DNA from: Rotaria sordida
Taxonomy: Eukaryota > Rotifera > Eurotatoria > Philodinida > Philodinidae
Assembly: GCA_905250125.1 (NCBI GenBank)
Contig: CAJNOL010000359.1
Coordinates: 62,001 to 126,000 of the forward strand
Reading direction: 5' to 3'
Length of the DNA stretch: 64,000 nucleotides
The first letter of the stretch is position 1; each line of letters opens with the position of its first letter. Both the position numbers and the translations under genes were made by a program. This document shows positions 47,824 through 61,277 of this stretch, piece by piece. The notes under the pieces were generated by a model, which worked only from the letters and a program-made list of their open reading frames with translations, was not told where the DNA came from and searched no databases.

Positions 47824-49239
47824 ATCGGCGCAACTCATCGTACTCGAAGCTGTTTTTCTCATAGAAATATCACCTTCTATAAAAACGATTCTACAAAATT
47901 TATTTTAACTACATGTTGAATGTTTACTATAGAATATTAGATAATATTAAAACGATATTGAATGTTCTATGTTCACAACAAACAACGTTTGTCTAAATCA
48001 ATTAGTTTTTGTTTTTGGAAAAAAAACCAAGAATTAATCTATGAAATATTTCTCTTCCAAGTTTACTTTAATATTATGAGAAATCGACGATACTAATTTA
48101 GTCCATCCAAGCAATTTTTAAGTTCTTATTGTTTACATACATGAACTATATTTCTCTTATATAGTTTCATCATTGAAAGAAATAATGTTGTAATATAGAT
48201 AATATGAAAAAAATAGCTATTGATGAATCACTTCAGGTATGTTTAATGAAAAAGATACGAATCTAATGAAAATGATGTTTCTCTTCATATGAGTGACAAC
48301 AGCTATGTACAAAGTTTATTATTGGAGAAAAATATCGAGTTAAAACAAATATGACGTATGATGAAAAAACGTCCTAATTGATTCTATCAAACGAAAAAAA
48401 AAGAAACATGTGAATGAAATGATTCTTTATATTATTGAAAAACAAAATACATCAAACCTTTGATAAATATTCTAGTGCTTTTGTCTTCGTCTCATAGGAT
48501 AATGAAATTTGAAAAAATTCTTATTCAACAGGTCCTATTTATTATATGAAACATAATTCAGACAAAGGAATTATGAAATGGTTATCGTAATAATTAACAG
48601 AGACCGAATGAAACCGAGTTCTACTGGTTCGAGTTCGGTTCGTTTTCGATCTTTGATAATTAATAGAAGAATGTGAAGGTTCTACACATTCAATTGACAC
48701 AATTATTTTGTGAAACACGAACTAAAAAGACTATTGAAGTATATACAGAAGCAATTTGTGCACTTCCCCCTGCAGATCGTGACAAACTTTGTTGATATAC
48801 GATCGCAGCACGTACATCATTTAAGGTTCATTACAATATATTAACTAGTTTCTTGATGCATTTCTGAAGGATTAAAAGAAGGGTAATAATATGTATCCCA
48901 AGACACATAGAATAAAACAATCTCCTTGTGATTAGTAACAGCAGCTACATCGTGTTTCATATTTTAATCTTGCAAAGATTGCGCTATTTTAAGAGTAAGT
49001 CATACAAATCTTTTGAAACTTTTATCTACACAAATCTGATATATTTGAGTAATACGAAAGATTATTTAATGATAAATTACCTCATTAAAATCTAAAACTA
49101 TGAAAGTCTATTCGATTGTACTTTTTGCCGCAAGATTCCTTCAGAAATCAATAATGAATTTATTTTCTAATCTTTTTCTTCTTAGGATCTCAATCGAGTG
49201 GAAAAGTACAAATTAGGAAATCTCAGCAACTTTTGGTAC

Positions 49240-49715
49240 TGAAGGTGCTGATACATATTTGAAATTACACTGGAAATTAAGGCGATAGCTATGAGTGAGA
49301 GTCATACTATTTCAATTCGTTTTTTTTGCAATGAAAACAAGCCTATTGTTTTAAATGAAACTTGAGTAAACGTTTTCGACATGGACGAATTCGAATCTGT
49401 AGTCAGTTTTTCAAAATTCTTAAGTTCGATTTTTTTCGGTCAGCGAAAGTCTATTGCGAACAAGTAGCTGTATGTTACAAAACGTGAGTAAATTGCTGGA
49501 AATAGACTTCTACTGACCGTAAAAATCAAACTCAAGAATTTTGAAAAATCAATTAGAGATTCGTCGACTTCCGAAAACCTTTACTCAAGTTTTAAAAAAA
49601 AAAGGTTTGTCTTCATTGAAATAATCGAATTGAAATAATATGACTCTCACTCATAACTATCACTTTAATTTCTAGTCAAATTTCAAATATGCATCAGCAC
49701 TATTGCACCTACCCC
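49240..49715. mobile_element. ~475 bp fold-back element
   Basis: The arms are reverse complements: 'ggtgctgatacatatttgaa' on the left, 'tttcaaatatgcatcagcac' on the right, and inside them 'atgagtgagagtcatactat' against 'atatgactctcactcat'. It interrupts DNA that is continuous in duplication unit A, which brackets the insertion. Confidence 0.65.
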
Positions 49716-49990
49716 ATTTGATTTCAACAAAAACCATATTTTATTCATTTATCAATATCGACGAACTTTCAAAGATATTAACGAAACAAAAAAAAGATTC
49801 TTTTATTGATGGTGAATGGTAATCTTCTTGATTCAATTGGTGTCAATTTCATTGATTATAGTTTTAAAAAAACTTGAATAAAACAATTTTTGGAATAAGA
49901 ACTTTTTTTAATCATGTTTTCGTTTTTTCTTCGAATAGATTTCTCTACTGCCGCTTTTTTCTGTTTAAAATTTAAGTTAATTTTTCTTTG

Positions 49991-51960
49991 TTTAAATTAA
50001 AAAGCCATCCATTTATCTTTTGTAGAGAATGTGAAATTATCGTAATAAAAGTTCTTGAATATAAATAGACTCGCATTCTTATCTAACGATTCGAATCCAA
50101 TTGAATTTAATATCTTTATCTCCTAATTCTTCTATCTGTCACGATCTCATCAATATGTATTTGTTTTCTGATCTGAATCGATTGCTCTGTTCAAGTTAGA
50201 TATATATTAGGAACGTCAATATACAATAGAAGCGAAATCGTACGCATATGATATCAATCATAATAAATGAAAGTATGTTTGTAGGATTGTGTCTCACTTA
50301 CACCCTGATCTAAATAGCTAATTAACTTTTTATCAAGAAAAAAACCATGTTCAGTCATTATCAATTTTAATCTTAATAATCATTTAATACTTTTGAATTC
50401 ACTTATGTTCTGTTATTTTGAGCTGATCCAGATTTGTGATAAATCTTTGAATTTTTCTTACTGTCACAATGTAAAATACTGATGTAGTATTGTCTAAGAA
50501 CATTCATTAACTAATATTTCTATCCGAATACATAAAGATACTTATCATGTTGAGTTAAATGATTTAATCTATATGTAACATCATCCTCAACTTAGTTATA
50601 TTTTATGAAAGAAAGGACGAGAATACTCAATACAGCTATGTTCAAACAGAAGAAAATAATAAAATTGGAAATAATTCAAATATGTTTGGAAACATTCTTT
50701 CTGTTTACATCGTGATCATTTCAAAGAATTTAAAATCTTTCCTAGTACATTTTATTCATCCAGCGAGTAATCAAATTACTCAAACGATTACTAGAGAAAA
50801 TTTATAAGTATGAATACTTACTTCTATTCTTTTCCAATAATTCATTCATACGTTTTTAATGAATGGCGATTTGAAAGAGAGATAAACGCCTTTTCATTTT
50901 CAACTGCTCATTCCTCAAATACGATTAAATATTTGTTTAAATGTATAAATGACAAATCGTTTAATTTCGTTTTTTTTTTAAGTTAGATTAAAACAATTTT
51001 CTACATTGGAATATAGTTTTTCAGATGAATTGTTGAAATCAATGAAGCAATAGAAGATTATGTATTTTTCTAACAAATCAATTTGGATTCAATATTATGA
51101 AGGCATGTATTTATTTTATTTTATATATTTTTAAATGAAAGATAGACATCAGCTTAGAAAATATTTCTTTAATTTTTCTCCGATAATCTGCACTATGCAT
51201 TTATTTGTTATTAAATTGCTGAATTTCATGGAATCATTTATTATTCATTTCTCATTGCTGATATTGTGTTGTTCACAACACATGTCTTGTTTACTGTTGG
51301 TTGAATTTCTAAAGATGAAAAGTTTATATCTATCCTGTATCTACAAAATATAACGATAGAATAACAGTACTAGTTCTCAAATTTTCAATATATAAGCCTG
51401 TGTTTTTGTTATTAATTTTATATTTAAATCAAACAAATGTAGTACAACAATCCCAAATATAATATATCCAAGTGATTGAAGTACGATCGGTTCCGACCAT
51501 AACTAGAAAAATGCGGCCACCGGATTCGATCATTGGATTCTTACTTTCAAGTTCCTACTGCTTTTCGACGAGTTTCTGTTAGAAATCCGCGGATGCGAAA
51601 GTCTGAATCCTCATGTTGATGATTCTGGACTTCGGAATCAATCGGATTTCACTGGAATCTGCCGAATAGATGCGCAAAAATCATCGCATGCGACAAGAAA
51701 ACATAAAAAATCAATGGAACTTGGCAATAGTATTCTGGATCGAAAAGTCACCTGATTTTTCTGATCATTTGCAGCTGTTTTCAAATGGAGAGAACAGGAA
51801 TTTAGCCAGGAGTCACCAAAAAAATTCGAAGACTTTCCGATTGGGAATACTGCTTCCAAGTTTCATGGATTTCCGATGTTTTCTGCTGGAACCGGTTCGT
51901 ACTCCTTGACCTGGAGAAGTTCAAAACAAACGTAATAGTTCATTAAAGGTCACTTTCAAC
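49991..51960. other. Spacer before the NHL gene
   Basis: No gene is supported. The dispersed repeat at 51368-51620 (extending in weaker form to about 51910) lies just downstream of the NHL gene's 3' end. Confidence 0.5.
51368..51620 (+). repeat. Direct repeat, left copy flanking the NHL gene
   Basis: Matches 55155-55410 in the same orientation: 'tttttgttattaattttata', 'ttccgaccataactagaaaa', 'tttgctttcaag'-type phrases. The two copies bracket the B-box/NHL gene. Confidence 0.65.
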
Positions 51961-51962
51961 AA

Positions 51963-54468
51963 TCATGAATTTGAGCTTGAGTCTATATTGAATCGTTGTA
52001 CTCGGTAATTTCCATTGTCGACAACATATAAATTGCCTTGTCGATCAAATGTTAAACCTATGGGATAGCAGAGTTGATTTGCTTCTATTCCTTTACCATT
52101 TCCACCAACGACAATACTACCCTGTCTAGCTCCTTGAAGCCAACGCATTATTCGATGATTACTTGAGTCAGCTATATAGATAGTGCCCAACTGATCAACG
52201 GTCATTCCTTTGGGACTCGACAATTGTGTTAGACTATTTCCTGAACTGTTACCACCAGCGACGACAATACCTTCCCTTGCACCTTTCATCCATTTCATTA
52301 CACGATGATTGTTCTCATCCGATACGTATACTGACTGATCCTCGTCGACGAAAACGTAAGAACGGCCACTAAGTTGATCAAGACGAACACCTTCTCCATT
52401 TCCACCAGCTACTATTATTCCACTAGTCTCTCCTAGTTTCAATCGTCTCACTTCATGTTTATTGTAGTCTCCCACATAGAGATATCTATCGTTGTCCATC
52501 GCTAGACCCCAACAACCAACGTTTTGGATGATTGTTTCTCCAAATGTGCTCTTTCGACGAGGCCATCGCACTACTCGCCTGTTACCAAAATCGCAAATAA
52601 TAAGACAGTCGCTCTCTCTATCAACAATCACATCTGTTGGACCATTCAACTGATCTGTGGAATTTTCTAATCCATTTCCACCCGCAACTACTTCGCCACT
52701 AGTCGAGTTACACTTCCATTCCATAATACGATAATTCGAATAGTCAGTCACATACACAGTCTGATCATCATCAACACATAAGCCCCATGGGTTTGACAAT
52801 TGATTTAATCCATTGCCACGATCATAGCCTCCAGCAACTGTGATCCCATTTTGTGCCCATCTTGCACTGACACCAATTTTCAGTTCATTTAAGGATGCTA
52901 CAACAGACAACAAATATTTATGGCAATTGTAAATTATAACTATTGCTTCTTAATTGATATCAATACTATCGTATGAGCAAAAGAACCAATCTATCAAAAG
53001 ATTTTATCATAGGAACTACTCGCTTTAATTGGTTTACAGTGAATTAGAACATGTTTCAGTCTACTGATCATAAACTGAGTTTTAAAATTCTCTTATCTTT
53101 ACACATTATTCTTATCATAATTTTGCGTTCGAAAGTATTCATTACAAGATGTTTTTCTTTTCATCATTTTTCCGAATTTAGCACATTTATATTTTTTCAC
53201 TTACAACCTAGCCTAGTTATTTTGTGTATGCTATCAAAGAAAAAAGCTTTTTCTTTTTGTTTCAACTCATCAGATGACCTATTCATCTCTTGTTGGATAT
53301 ATGAAACTAGCATGAAAATTTACGAAAGTGAAAGATTTTTCCTCTATGCCAACAAGACTTCTTTTTTCATTTCAACTTTATGATAAATTCAACTGATCTT
53401 AAGACTCTAATATAAATTATTTTCATATGGTGTCAATCTGTTGAATATATATTGTTTGTTATGGTAATTATTGTTTCCCTTAACTGAATCCATTAACTGC
53501 TTGAATCGAATAAACGCACTGTAATCAAAATTCATATAATCTGAGAAACGTTCTTGTATATGAATCAATAGTTGATTGTTATATTTACTATTTTAAACAT
53601 ATTGTTTCTCAGAAAAATATCTCGCAAATTTTTCTATTTCGTATTATTTCTTCAATATTTTATTCAAGACGATACAGATGTTGACGGTTTCAACACAGGT
53701 TTCTGATTGGCAACTTGAAGAATACCTTTTCTTTTTATCTTTCGAAACCATTCAACAATTACTGTTTTTCTTAAATTCATAAATCTACGACTCTAACTAT
53801 TATAATTTACATTTTTTGATCGATAGAAAAATTTTCAAGTAACTTTGTGATTTGTAGTGAAAAAAAAAGAAAAATATTCTACATAACAGTATTAAACGTA
53901 GAATTAGGTAATTTAAGTGTCCTTTCAATTTAGAATACCTACCAGATTTACAGGATGTGACATCAATTGAAATTCTAGTAATAAGTGGTGTAGCATCTTG
54001 GCGAAGATTGATATTTGATGGTTTAGTAAGTTCTTCTTTCAATTGAGTCAAATCATAATTCCATCGCTGCAAATCTGTTTCAAAAAAATCATTTTCTTCA
54101 CGACTTTGTCGTAATTGATCAGTCAATTGATTTAATCTGCTTTCAATTTGTCTAATAGACCCATTAATATGTGTAAGTACTACTTGCCTTGCTTCTTCTG
54201 CTTTTTGTCGAATTTTATTGATTGAATCATGTTCCCATGTATCAATTTGTTGTATTAATGGATGTTTTTGAGGTTTATCTGTTTGATCAGTAAGTGTTTG
54301 TCGAAAGAGATCACGATTAAGTTCAACTTCATCGAATTGTTTACTCAATTCTTGTTTATGATCTCCCAAATGATTAAAACAAAATTCTTGCGAACATCCA
54401 CCACATTTAAATGTAGCTTTTTCTTTGCCACATGTAATGCAGATAGTTCTACCAGATGCTTGTGACAT
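51963..54468 (-). CDS. B-box / coiled-coil / NHL-repeat protein (TRIM-NHL-like without RING)
   Basis: Two exons (complement 53943-54468 and 51963-52897) join in phase 1 to 486 residues across a ~1 kb intron. Residues about 8-36 form a B-box-like zinc finger ('CITCGKEKATFKCGGCSQEF', then C..H..H). Residues about 45-165 are Gln/Glu/Leu-rich and predicted coiled coil. Residues about 190-480 hold roughly six NHL repeats of the form 'VAGGNG....QL..P.G..VD....YV.D..N.R', a likely beta-propeller for protein or RNA binding. Genes with this layout are numerous in rotifers. The ATG at 54468 precedes the finger directly; an in-frame ATG at 54573 would add a hydrophobic stretch but seems less likely. Confidence 0.82.
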
Positions 54469-54984
54469 GTATTTTGATATTCTTTTTTGTGCGTTATGAA
54501 ATAAGAGTATGTAGCCGAAAAGAAAAAAAAAACATAACAACGTTTTATTATTTTGTGTCAATAAACATGTCATGAAATTGAGTCACTGCCCGTTGATTTA
54601 AAAATAAAGACGAAGAATGGAAGTGTGATTGTTTTTCTTTCGCAGTTGTTATGCAATGAAATGATATCTTTACGATAGCATTTATAATCAAGTTTATTTA
54701 CTTCCTTTTCATGATTTGAAAATCTATATTCAGAATGATTCTTCGACATAGTTGATACCATTTCTGTTGATTGCACTTGTAAACAATAAAAACAAATGAT
54801 GATGATAATAATAATTGATATTATAATCCAACAATCTTAGACTGAATAAAAAACCACAGCTCATTTACCTTTCACTTTGATTCATTTAATATAATAACAT
54901 TATCTCGTGTCTGAAATCCAACCAATGTCTGTCTGTATACACTCGAAAATATAGGTTCAATACCTTTGAAACTAATTACTTTTT

Positions 54985-55140
54985 AATTAATTTTAATTAA
55001 TAATCACCTGAAAGAGCTAACATTTTTACATATGAGTATACTAAAAGAACTTGTTCAGAAAAATAATTCTTGTAAAGAATCAAAGTCAAACGAAAGATGG
55101 CTATATTCCGTTTTGTCTGAAATGACTGATATACAAAATA
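54985..55140 (+). repeat. Dispersed repeat fragment
   Basis: Shares 'cttgtaaagaatcaaagtca' and 'ttttgtctgaaatgac' with 33840-34210 and 57720-58225. It lies immediately before the right copy of the direct repeat. Confidence 0.6.
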
Positions 55141-55154
55141 TGAACATCATGCAC

Positions 55155-55410
55155 CGTAGCTAGTTTTCAAATTTTCAATATAGATGCCCGTATTTTTGTT
55201 ATTAATTTTATATTCAAATCAAACAAATATACTGCAACAATGATAAACAGAATATACCCAACTGAAGAAAGTACAGTTTGTTCCGACCATAACTAGAAAA
55301 ATACGACTACCAAATCTAACCATCAGATTTTTGCTTTCAAGGTCCTACGATTTTTCGGAACTTTCCGACACGTTCTCTTTGGAAATCCACGGATCTGGAC
55401 GTCTGAATCA
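55155..55410 (+). repeat. Direct repeat, right copy flanking the NHL gene
   Basis: Counterpart of 51368-51620. Confidence 0.65.
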
Positions 55411-57719
55411 TTAACCGAGCTAGGTTATGAGTATTCAATGTAAATCTGTAGAGTACACAAAAACTTTCTAGGAGAACTCACGAAACGCTCAATATTACAA
55501 GGCAAGTACTCGCCGATGCATAACTTCACTAGAGTAGACACATCCAAAATGTACTAGCTGGTTTCAAATCAACTTCAAACAAACGTCGATGAAAAATTAT
55601 ATAGATTATCTGACGATGCTTTTTCCTTCATCAGTGTGACAAACAAAAGCGGTGGCATCGACACGGCTTTTTGACAGTAAACCCAATATTGAGATCATTT
55701 ATCAATGAATCAAATACAATTACGAGAGACTTATGTACAACTGCCTATCTTCATCTTGTATATGGGAAAAGATGGAACATAAATCAACATGAGTGAATAT
55801 AGCATCGGTATGCTATTCATTCAGTATAGGAAATCTATGTTAGTTTTGTTTACGGCGACATCTATAATAATTATTATGATATTTTTCATCTGTAAAACAA
55901 GAATTTCAAATAGTAATATTTCCTCTTTAATTTTAAAAACTAAATTATTCTACAAAATAAACACATTAAAAAAGTTTTTCAACTAGGTTTTTATTGGACA
56001 TCGGAAATGTTTCCAAATATGGTCACTAATACTCACATACATACGAACATTTTCATCCATTCATCTTTCATCATTCAATAAATTTTTACTATCAAAATCA
56101 CTATCTCAAAGCAATTATGCAAGTATGTAACATATTCTATTCATTAAAGCTCGTATCTTTCATATGTTTATATCTTTGTAATGTTTGGCCTATTTATCAT
56201 AACATATATAATCTATTATTTCAGATAATTATGCTATAAAGATGCCTCTTGATATAGATGGACGTGAGCAGTCGACCTGATATTCCAAGATACAGAATAG
56301 GAATTGATATTATTCCAGGAAGGAGTATATAATGAATTTTATACCAAATGAAAGCTCGTTAAAAATGGGATTTATTGGTACTAAATAGTAAGAATTTTGT
56401 AAACTTTGTAATGTCAAACTTAAGAAATTTTATACATAAAGATGTTAAAAAATTCACATTTTCTATATGGAAGGAAGACACTACATTCTTCCATGAAATT
56501 AGCTAATTTTCATTATTCCTACTACCTCACACGTTTCCAAATACACTTATTCGATTCAGTTTTCCACGCTACATCTATTGAATATATTTTGAAACATGTA
56601 AGATAGTGGAAATAATGAAAAAAAGTTAATTTTATGAGAAAATCTAGTGTCTTTCCTCCATATAGAACATGTGAATTTTTTAACATTTTTATGTATAAAA
56701 TTTCTCAAAACTTCTTAAGTTTGACATTACAAAGTTTACAAAATTCTTACTATTTAGTACCAATAAATCCCATTTTTAACAAGCTTTCATTTGGTATGAA
56801 ATTCATTATATACGCCTTCCTGGAATAATATCAATTCCTATGCTGTATCTTGGGATATCAGGTCGACTGCTCACGTCCAGATATAAATAAACATTCTAAC
56901 GATATTGTATCAACATTAATAATTAAACATAGTTTCATTCATATGAGAGAACAAAAAAATTGTTTACTGTTAATATGATTTAATCGTATTTCAAAGTCTA
57001 TGTGATAATAGAGATGTGTTTAGATTGTTATTCTATATATAAACAATAATAAGTTGACTACATTTATTTTGCTCAGTAAAATATTATATATTTTATTTTT
57101 GGAACACTGAATGATTGATGGAAATTTTTAAAAAAATGTTGGTTTTTGTCTAAAGTATTTATTCAGACGAGCAGAGGATTGATGTGAGCGATTTTTAAAG
57201 ACATACGTACATTGCACCACATATGTGTGTCTTCCAGTTATGATATTAGAGCATTGTAAATGATTATAAGTACTAATGGAATTGAAAGTTTAAATTTGTT
57301 GTCTAAATACTATAATTGATAGTATATGATGCATAATCGTTCTTAGTAAATTTTGGATCAGATTTTTTGGTGATAGGGTAAAAGAAAAAAGAATCCAGCG
57401 AAAACATTCAAAAATTTTACTTGTAGTAGTGTTCAATATGATTTTATTTTGTGAACTTTTGTCTAAATCAATTAATTCGCCTTGTTTATAGTGTTACTTC
57501 TATTATAAATTTTTTTTCTAAGACAATTTATCAAAACTAATTTGTGGATTCCAAATTCAATTGAATTCTCATATTAACTTGATATATGTGGACTAAATAA
57601 TTCATTATCGAGGTGACTTCGTAAAACTAGAACACGTGTATCTCGAGATAATGAACTTTCCTAGAGCTAATTTTTATAAGCTGCAGCCATGTTAAGTTAC
57701 TCTAAAAAATCAGCGTTGG
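55411..57719. other. Spacer with one fold-back element, no gene
   Basis: Apart from the element at 56260-56878, no coding or RNA signal was seen. Confidence 0.5.
56260..56878. mobile_element. 619 bp fold-back element with ~230 bp inverted ends and AGAT flanks
   Basis: It starts GGACGTGAGCAGTCGACCTG and ends with the exact reverse complement. The arms run about 56260-56490 and 56640-56878 with few mismatches. AGAT occurs immediately outside both ends and may be the target duplication. The spacer is non-coding. The near-identity of the arms suggests a recent insertion. Confidence 0.8.
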
Positions 57720-58225
57720 AGACTTTTGTTTAAAGAAGTTATCAGTAAAAAACCTAGCGTCAAAAACGACATCGACTTTCACCTCAGATATTTTACTGGA
57801 AAAAAAACTGCAACTTGAGACTACAAAGTCTCTATACAAAGTTTTTTCTGATCATATCTAGATTTTTGAAAAAAAAAGTCGATTTACTTTTCGTTAGGAA
57901 CGTGATGGAGTACAAAAAAAAACCTGCTCTGATGACCAAATGAGAAGTTCAAAGCCAATTCGAAACGGAAGTTTGTTGGGATCCGATTTTGCTGAAAATC
58001 TTATCATAGAGTCTTATCGTGAAGTTTTCGAATTTTTTCCTTGTATGATTGCAGAGTTATTCGCTAATTACTTTTTAATTAATGGTCAATTGAAAAAGTC
58101 AATATATCTACATATGTCTCTGCTAATAGAACTTATTCATAACGCTAATCCTTGCAAAGAATCAAAATCAGATGAAAAGTGGGTATATCTTGTTTTGCCT
58201 GAAATGATCCATATATATCATTGAT
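57720..58225 (+). repeat. Dispersed repeat, longest copy, abutting the PDCL3-like gene
   Basis: Related to 33840-34210, 54985-55140 and inverted 24960-25315. It ends about 30 bp before the start codon of the next gene, so it supplies that gene's immediate upstream DNA. The open frame at 57940-58224 lies wholly inside it and is not conserved in the other copies. Confidence 0.65.
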
Positions 58226-58253
58226 GAAAATAAGATTCATCGTAAGTGAAAGA

Positions 58254-59256
58254 ATGAGTATAAATGAATTACTCGAGGTATGCATGATTAATTTTTAGTA
58301 AATCAGAATAGAGTTTTGTATGCGTGTGTTTCTAAAATTGATTATTATTGTTGATAATAGAATATAAATTATATTTATTTATTTTAGGATCCAAATGCTG
58401 ATACACAATGGAATGATCAATTACGTCGTTTTAATATAATTGACCCAAAAGAAGAAATAAAAACTGAAGAAGAACGATTAGAAATAAGTCGAGGTAAATA
58501 AAATAAGATAATGTTTTGTTAGAATCATAATTTTATTTTTCATTATAGCTGAACAATTAGATAAGAAAACATTAGATGAATTAGATGAACTTGAAGATGA
58601 AGATGATGAACGTGTTTTACAAGAATATAGGTATACATTTTTTTTGTGTTATGTTTTGTCTAAATTTATTATTTTGTTTTTTTGTTTAGACGAAAACGAT
58701 TATTAGAATTACAAGAAAAAGCATCTCGTTCTCGATTTGGAGAAGTTATTGAAATTTCAGCAGTTGATTATGTTAAAGAAGTTAATGAAGCTGGTACTGA
58801 TATATGGGTTGTACTTTATCTTTATAAATCAGGGTAAATAATATAGAAACGATTAAGTTTTATTAATTTGATCTAGTTTTTAGAGTTCCAATATGTTCAT
58901 TAATTAGTGATCATCTTCGTTCACTTGCTTTAAAATATCCTCAAACAAAATTTGTTAAAAGTATATCAACTGTTTGTATACCAAATTATCCAGATAAAAA
59001 TTTACCAACAATATTTATTTATAATAATGGTGAACTTAAACATTCACTTATTGGTCCATTTGCATTTGGTGGTATGAATTGTCGTTTTGAACATTTAGAA
59101 TATAAATTATATGAATTTGGTGCAATTGAAACAAACGAAAAATTAGAAAAACCAACTGATCTGAAAACTTATGGAGTGAATGATGCAGCTGATGAATTTC
59201 TTCGATCATCAATTCGTCAAAGTATGAAAAATGGAAGTGATGATGATGATGATTGA
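58254..59256 (+). CDS. PDCL3: Phosducin-like protein 3 (PDCL3/VIAF family)
   Basis: Five exons (58254-58277, 58388-58493, 58549-58630, 58690-58833, 58884-59256) join to 242 residues, close to the family's usual ~240. 'DPNADTQWNDQLRR', an acidic helical region, 'YRRKRLLELQ', 'SRFGEVIEISAVDYVKEV', 'STVCIPNYPDKNLPTIFIY' and 'IGPFAFGGMN' match the PDCL3 signature, including the thioredoxin-like domain (about residues 85-200), and the tail is acidic. These cytosolic proteins assist the chaperonin CCT in folding actin and tubulin. The first exon encodes only eight residues; it was chosen because it joins in phase 0 directly to the conserved 'DPNADT'. AATAAA-poor 3' flank. Confidence 0.92.
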
Positions 59257-60631
59257 TTGATTAAATTTGTTTCGTTGTTATTGCATGATTTTGTTTAAGT
59301 TTGCCGTGTGACACATTTTGTTTCGTTTTTTTTATTGATCTAACATTTTTTATTACAATATATAATGATTTCATTTTTTTTTATTCAACAAAATATCTTT
59401 GTCAACATATTCAAGATTTGATTCGAACATGTTAAAAACTGTCGAAAACGGCCGTTTTATAGAGCGAACACTTCTCCACAAAATATGATATTGAACTAAG
59501 CTGTAGCTTTTAGCCAAGTGTTTTCTTTTCAAGAGTTCCATTCAACACAGAACAGTTGTCGATTGTTCAAAAATGAATATTCACTACTTTTGAATAAAAT
59601 TTCTACGTCCATAGTCGGACAGAGTACAAACACATATCCTTTGACTTGTCGAAAATACTTTTTAGCTGGTCAAAAGTAAACAAACACCTTGTCTAAAAAT
59701 TTACCGATCATCTGTTATGTCACTAATTGCAGCTGTCACCTACTTTGAAAAAATTTCTGTGACGTATATTCGACAATAAACAATATGAAATATACCGTTT
59801 ATCTATCAGTTGATCAAGACTAAACCTGAGCGAAATCGGTCGTTTTTAATCCATCTTGCCCATATCTAATCAAGACGCCCGAAGTCTTTCATTAATTGAT
59901 TAGAGATATAATAGATCTTTATCAATTTCGGTTATTAGTAGATTTAACTATTGTAAGTAATAATGAAGAAGAGCAAACTATTCGTTATTTATTAAAGACT
60001 CTATGGTTAGTGATAAAACAAATGGATAATAAAAGACAATGATTTAACGCAGCTGATGCACTTATTATTTTCATAGTGACGCATTTTTTTATGAATAATT
60101 TCAGAATTTTACTGAAGAAACCTTGCGTTAGAGTAGAATGAAATAGGCTAATCAGTAATCATACGCTCCGACACTCATAAAACGAACGTTACCATGAATA
60201 GAACCGCTAGACAAACGTTTTTGATTAGTGTGTGTCAGTGTGGATATTTGGCTTGTCTACTCCCACACCCTCTAATTAGCCTTAATTTCTCAATGAAACA
60301 TTACGAAACTATTCATTGTATTAAATTAATATAAGAATACGTTTTTGTTTCTTTCTCTCTCTGTAATTTACTCATCACAATTATATTAGATCAATATTTT
60401 ACTTGAACCGTTAGCATTATTTTTTTTTTCTTATTTTCACTTTTCTTTACACTCGTATAACGTATTTATATCAAAGTCTCAATAATGCCGATAGTCTAAT
60501 CGAGCACATACACAGAAAGAGAGAGAGAAAAATTTTTTTAGCGTGCAATATAATAAAAGAAAAAATCAAGTTTTGATCGATATTGTTCTAAGAAAAATGA
60601 GTTTCGAAATCATTGTTGAACCAAAAAAACA
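59257..60631. other. Spacer with a possible coding relic
   Basis: A short open stretch at about 59911-60042 reads 'LYQFRLLVDLTIVSNNEEEQ' and 'IRYLLKTLWLVIKQMD' before a stop. It looks protein-like but has no recognised family and no partners. The rest is AT-rich with nothing supported. Confidence 0.35.
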
Positions 60632-61277
60632 ATGACGTCCATAGTTAAAACTGAATTAGTAGATAAATATTCAAAATATGTTAAAACAATTAGAAATCGA
60701 ATTGTTGAAGGTTTGAAATAGATATTTATTTAAATAATCAATATAAGAAATTGATTTAGTTGAATTTCATTGGTTTCAAGTAAATCCACGTCAAAGTTAT
60801 CGATTACGAATTAATGGAAAACAATTTAATGAAGTACAAAAACATATGCATTCAAAAAGTTAGTAAAGAATAATATTATTAAATAAATTAAATTAATTAA
60901 TTTTAGAATTATTAAATCTAAATTTTGAACAATTTACTGATTTAATAACACCTATATTTGCTAATGATGCTGCTGAATTTAGTAGTTTTGTATTACGTTC
61001 AACTTTTGATCATTTATTTGATCTCAATTCTAATGGTACAATTGAACAAGATGAATTTGAAGCACTTTTTTTATTACTTCAAGGTTTTAATTCCAAAAAA
61101 CAAAATTTATTACAAGAAAATCTTCGTCAAATGCTTGGTAATCGAAATAAACATATTTCATTTCAAGGTATTAATATTCCAAAAATGTAGGAAAAAACAT
61201 GTACGGTATATTTTTTTTATTTAGAATTTTGTGATTTCGTCAAATGCGGTTATCTACGTCAATTATTTATGAGTTAG
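60632..61277 (+). CDS. Small EF-hand protein
   Basis: Four exons (60632-60710, 60760-60858, 60907-61167, 61225-61277) join to 163 residues. One clear calcium-binding loop, 'DLNSNGTIEQDEF', lies at about residues 98-110 with good ligand positions (D, N, N, T, E). A second helix-loop-helix near the C-terminus ('NRNKHISFQEFCDFVK') lacks most acidic ligands. The N-terminal half is helical with no recognised domain. It is probably a cytosolic calcium sensor; I cannot name the family. An upstream ATG at 60598 leads to a stop within 13 codons, so 60632 was chosen. Confidence 0.72.

Larger units (their letters stand above)
45900..49990. repeat. Segmental duplication, unit B
   Basis: Counterpart of 39420-43280, in the same orientation and about 6.5 kb apart. 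It carries protease homologue B, a (TAA)n microsatellite (47800-47823) and a fold-back insertion (49240-49715) absent from unit A. Confidence 0.7.

Noticed and set aside
48660..48840. Protein-like stretch 'KKTIEVYTEAICALPPADRD' before a stop
   Set aside because: Short, unrecognised, with no partner exons; not enough to call a gene or relic.
53051..53383. 110-codon plus-strand open frame inside the B-box/NHL gene region
   Set aside because: It lies opposite the intron of the NHL gene and is Phe/Ser/Leu-rich AT-derived sequence without motifs.
54469..54573. N-terminal extension of the B-box protein with a hydrophobic stretch
   Set aside because: Family members normally start just before the zinc finger, and the extension is Phe/Leu-rich from T-tracts; kept only as an alternative start.
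57940..58224. 94-codon plus-strand open frame
   Set aside because: It lies within a dispersed non-coding repeat whose other copies do not keep the frame.
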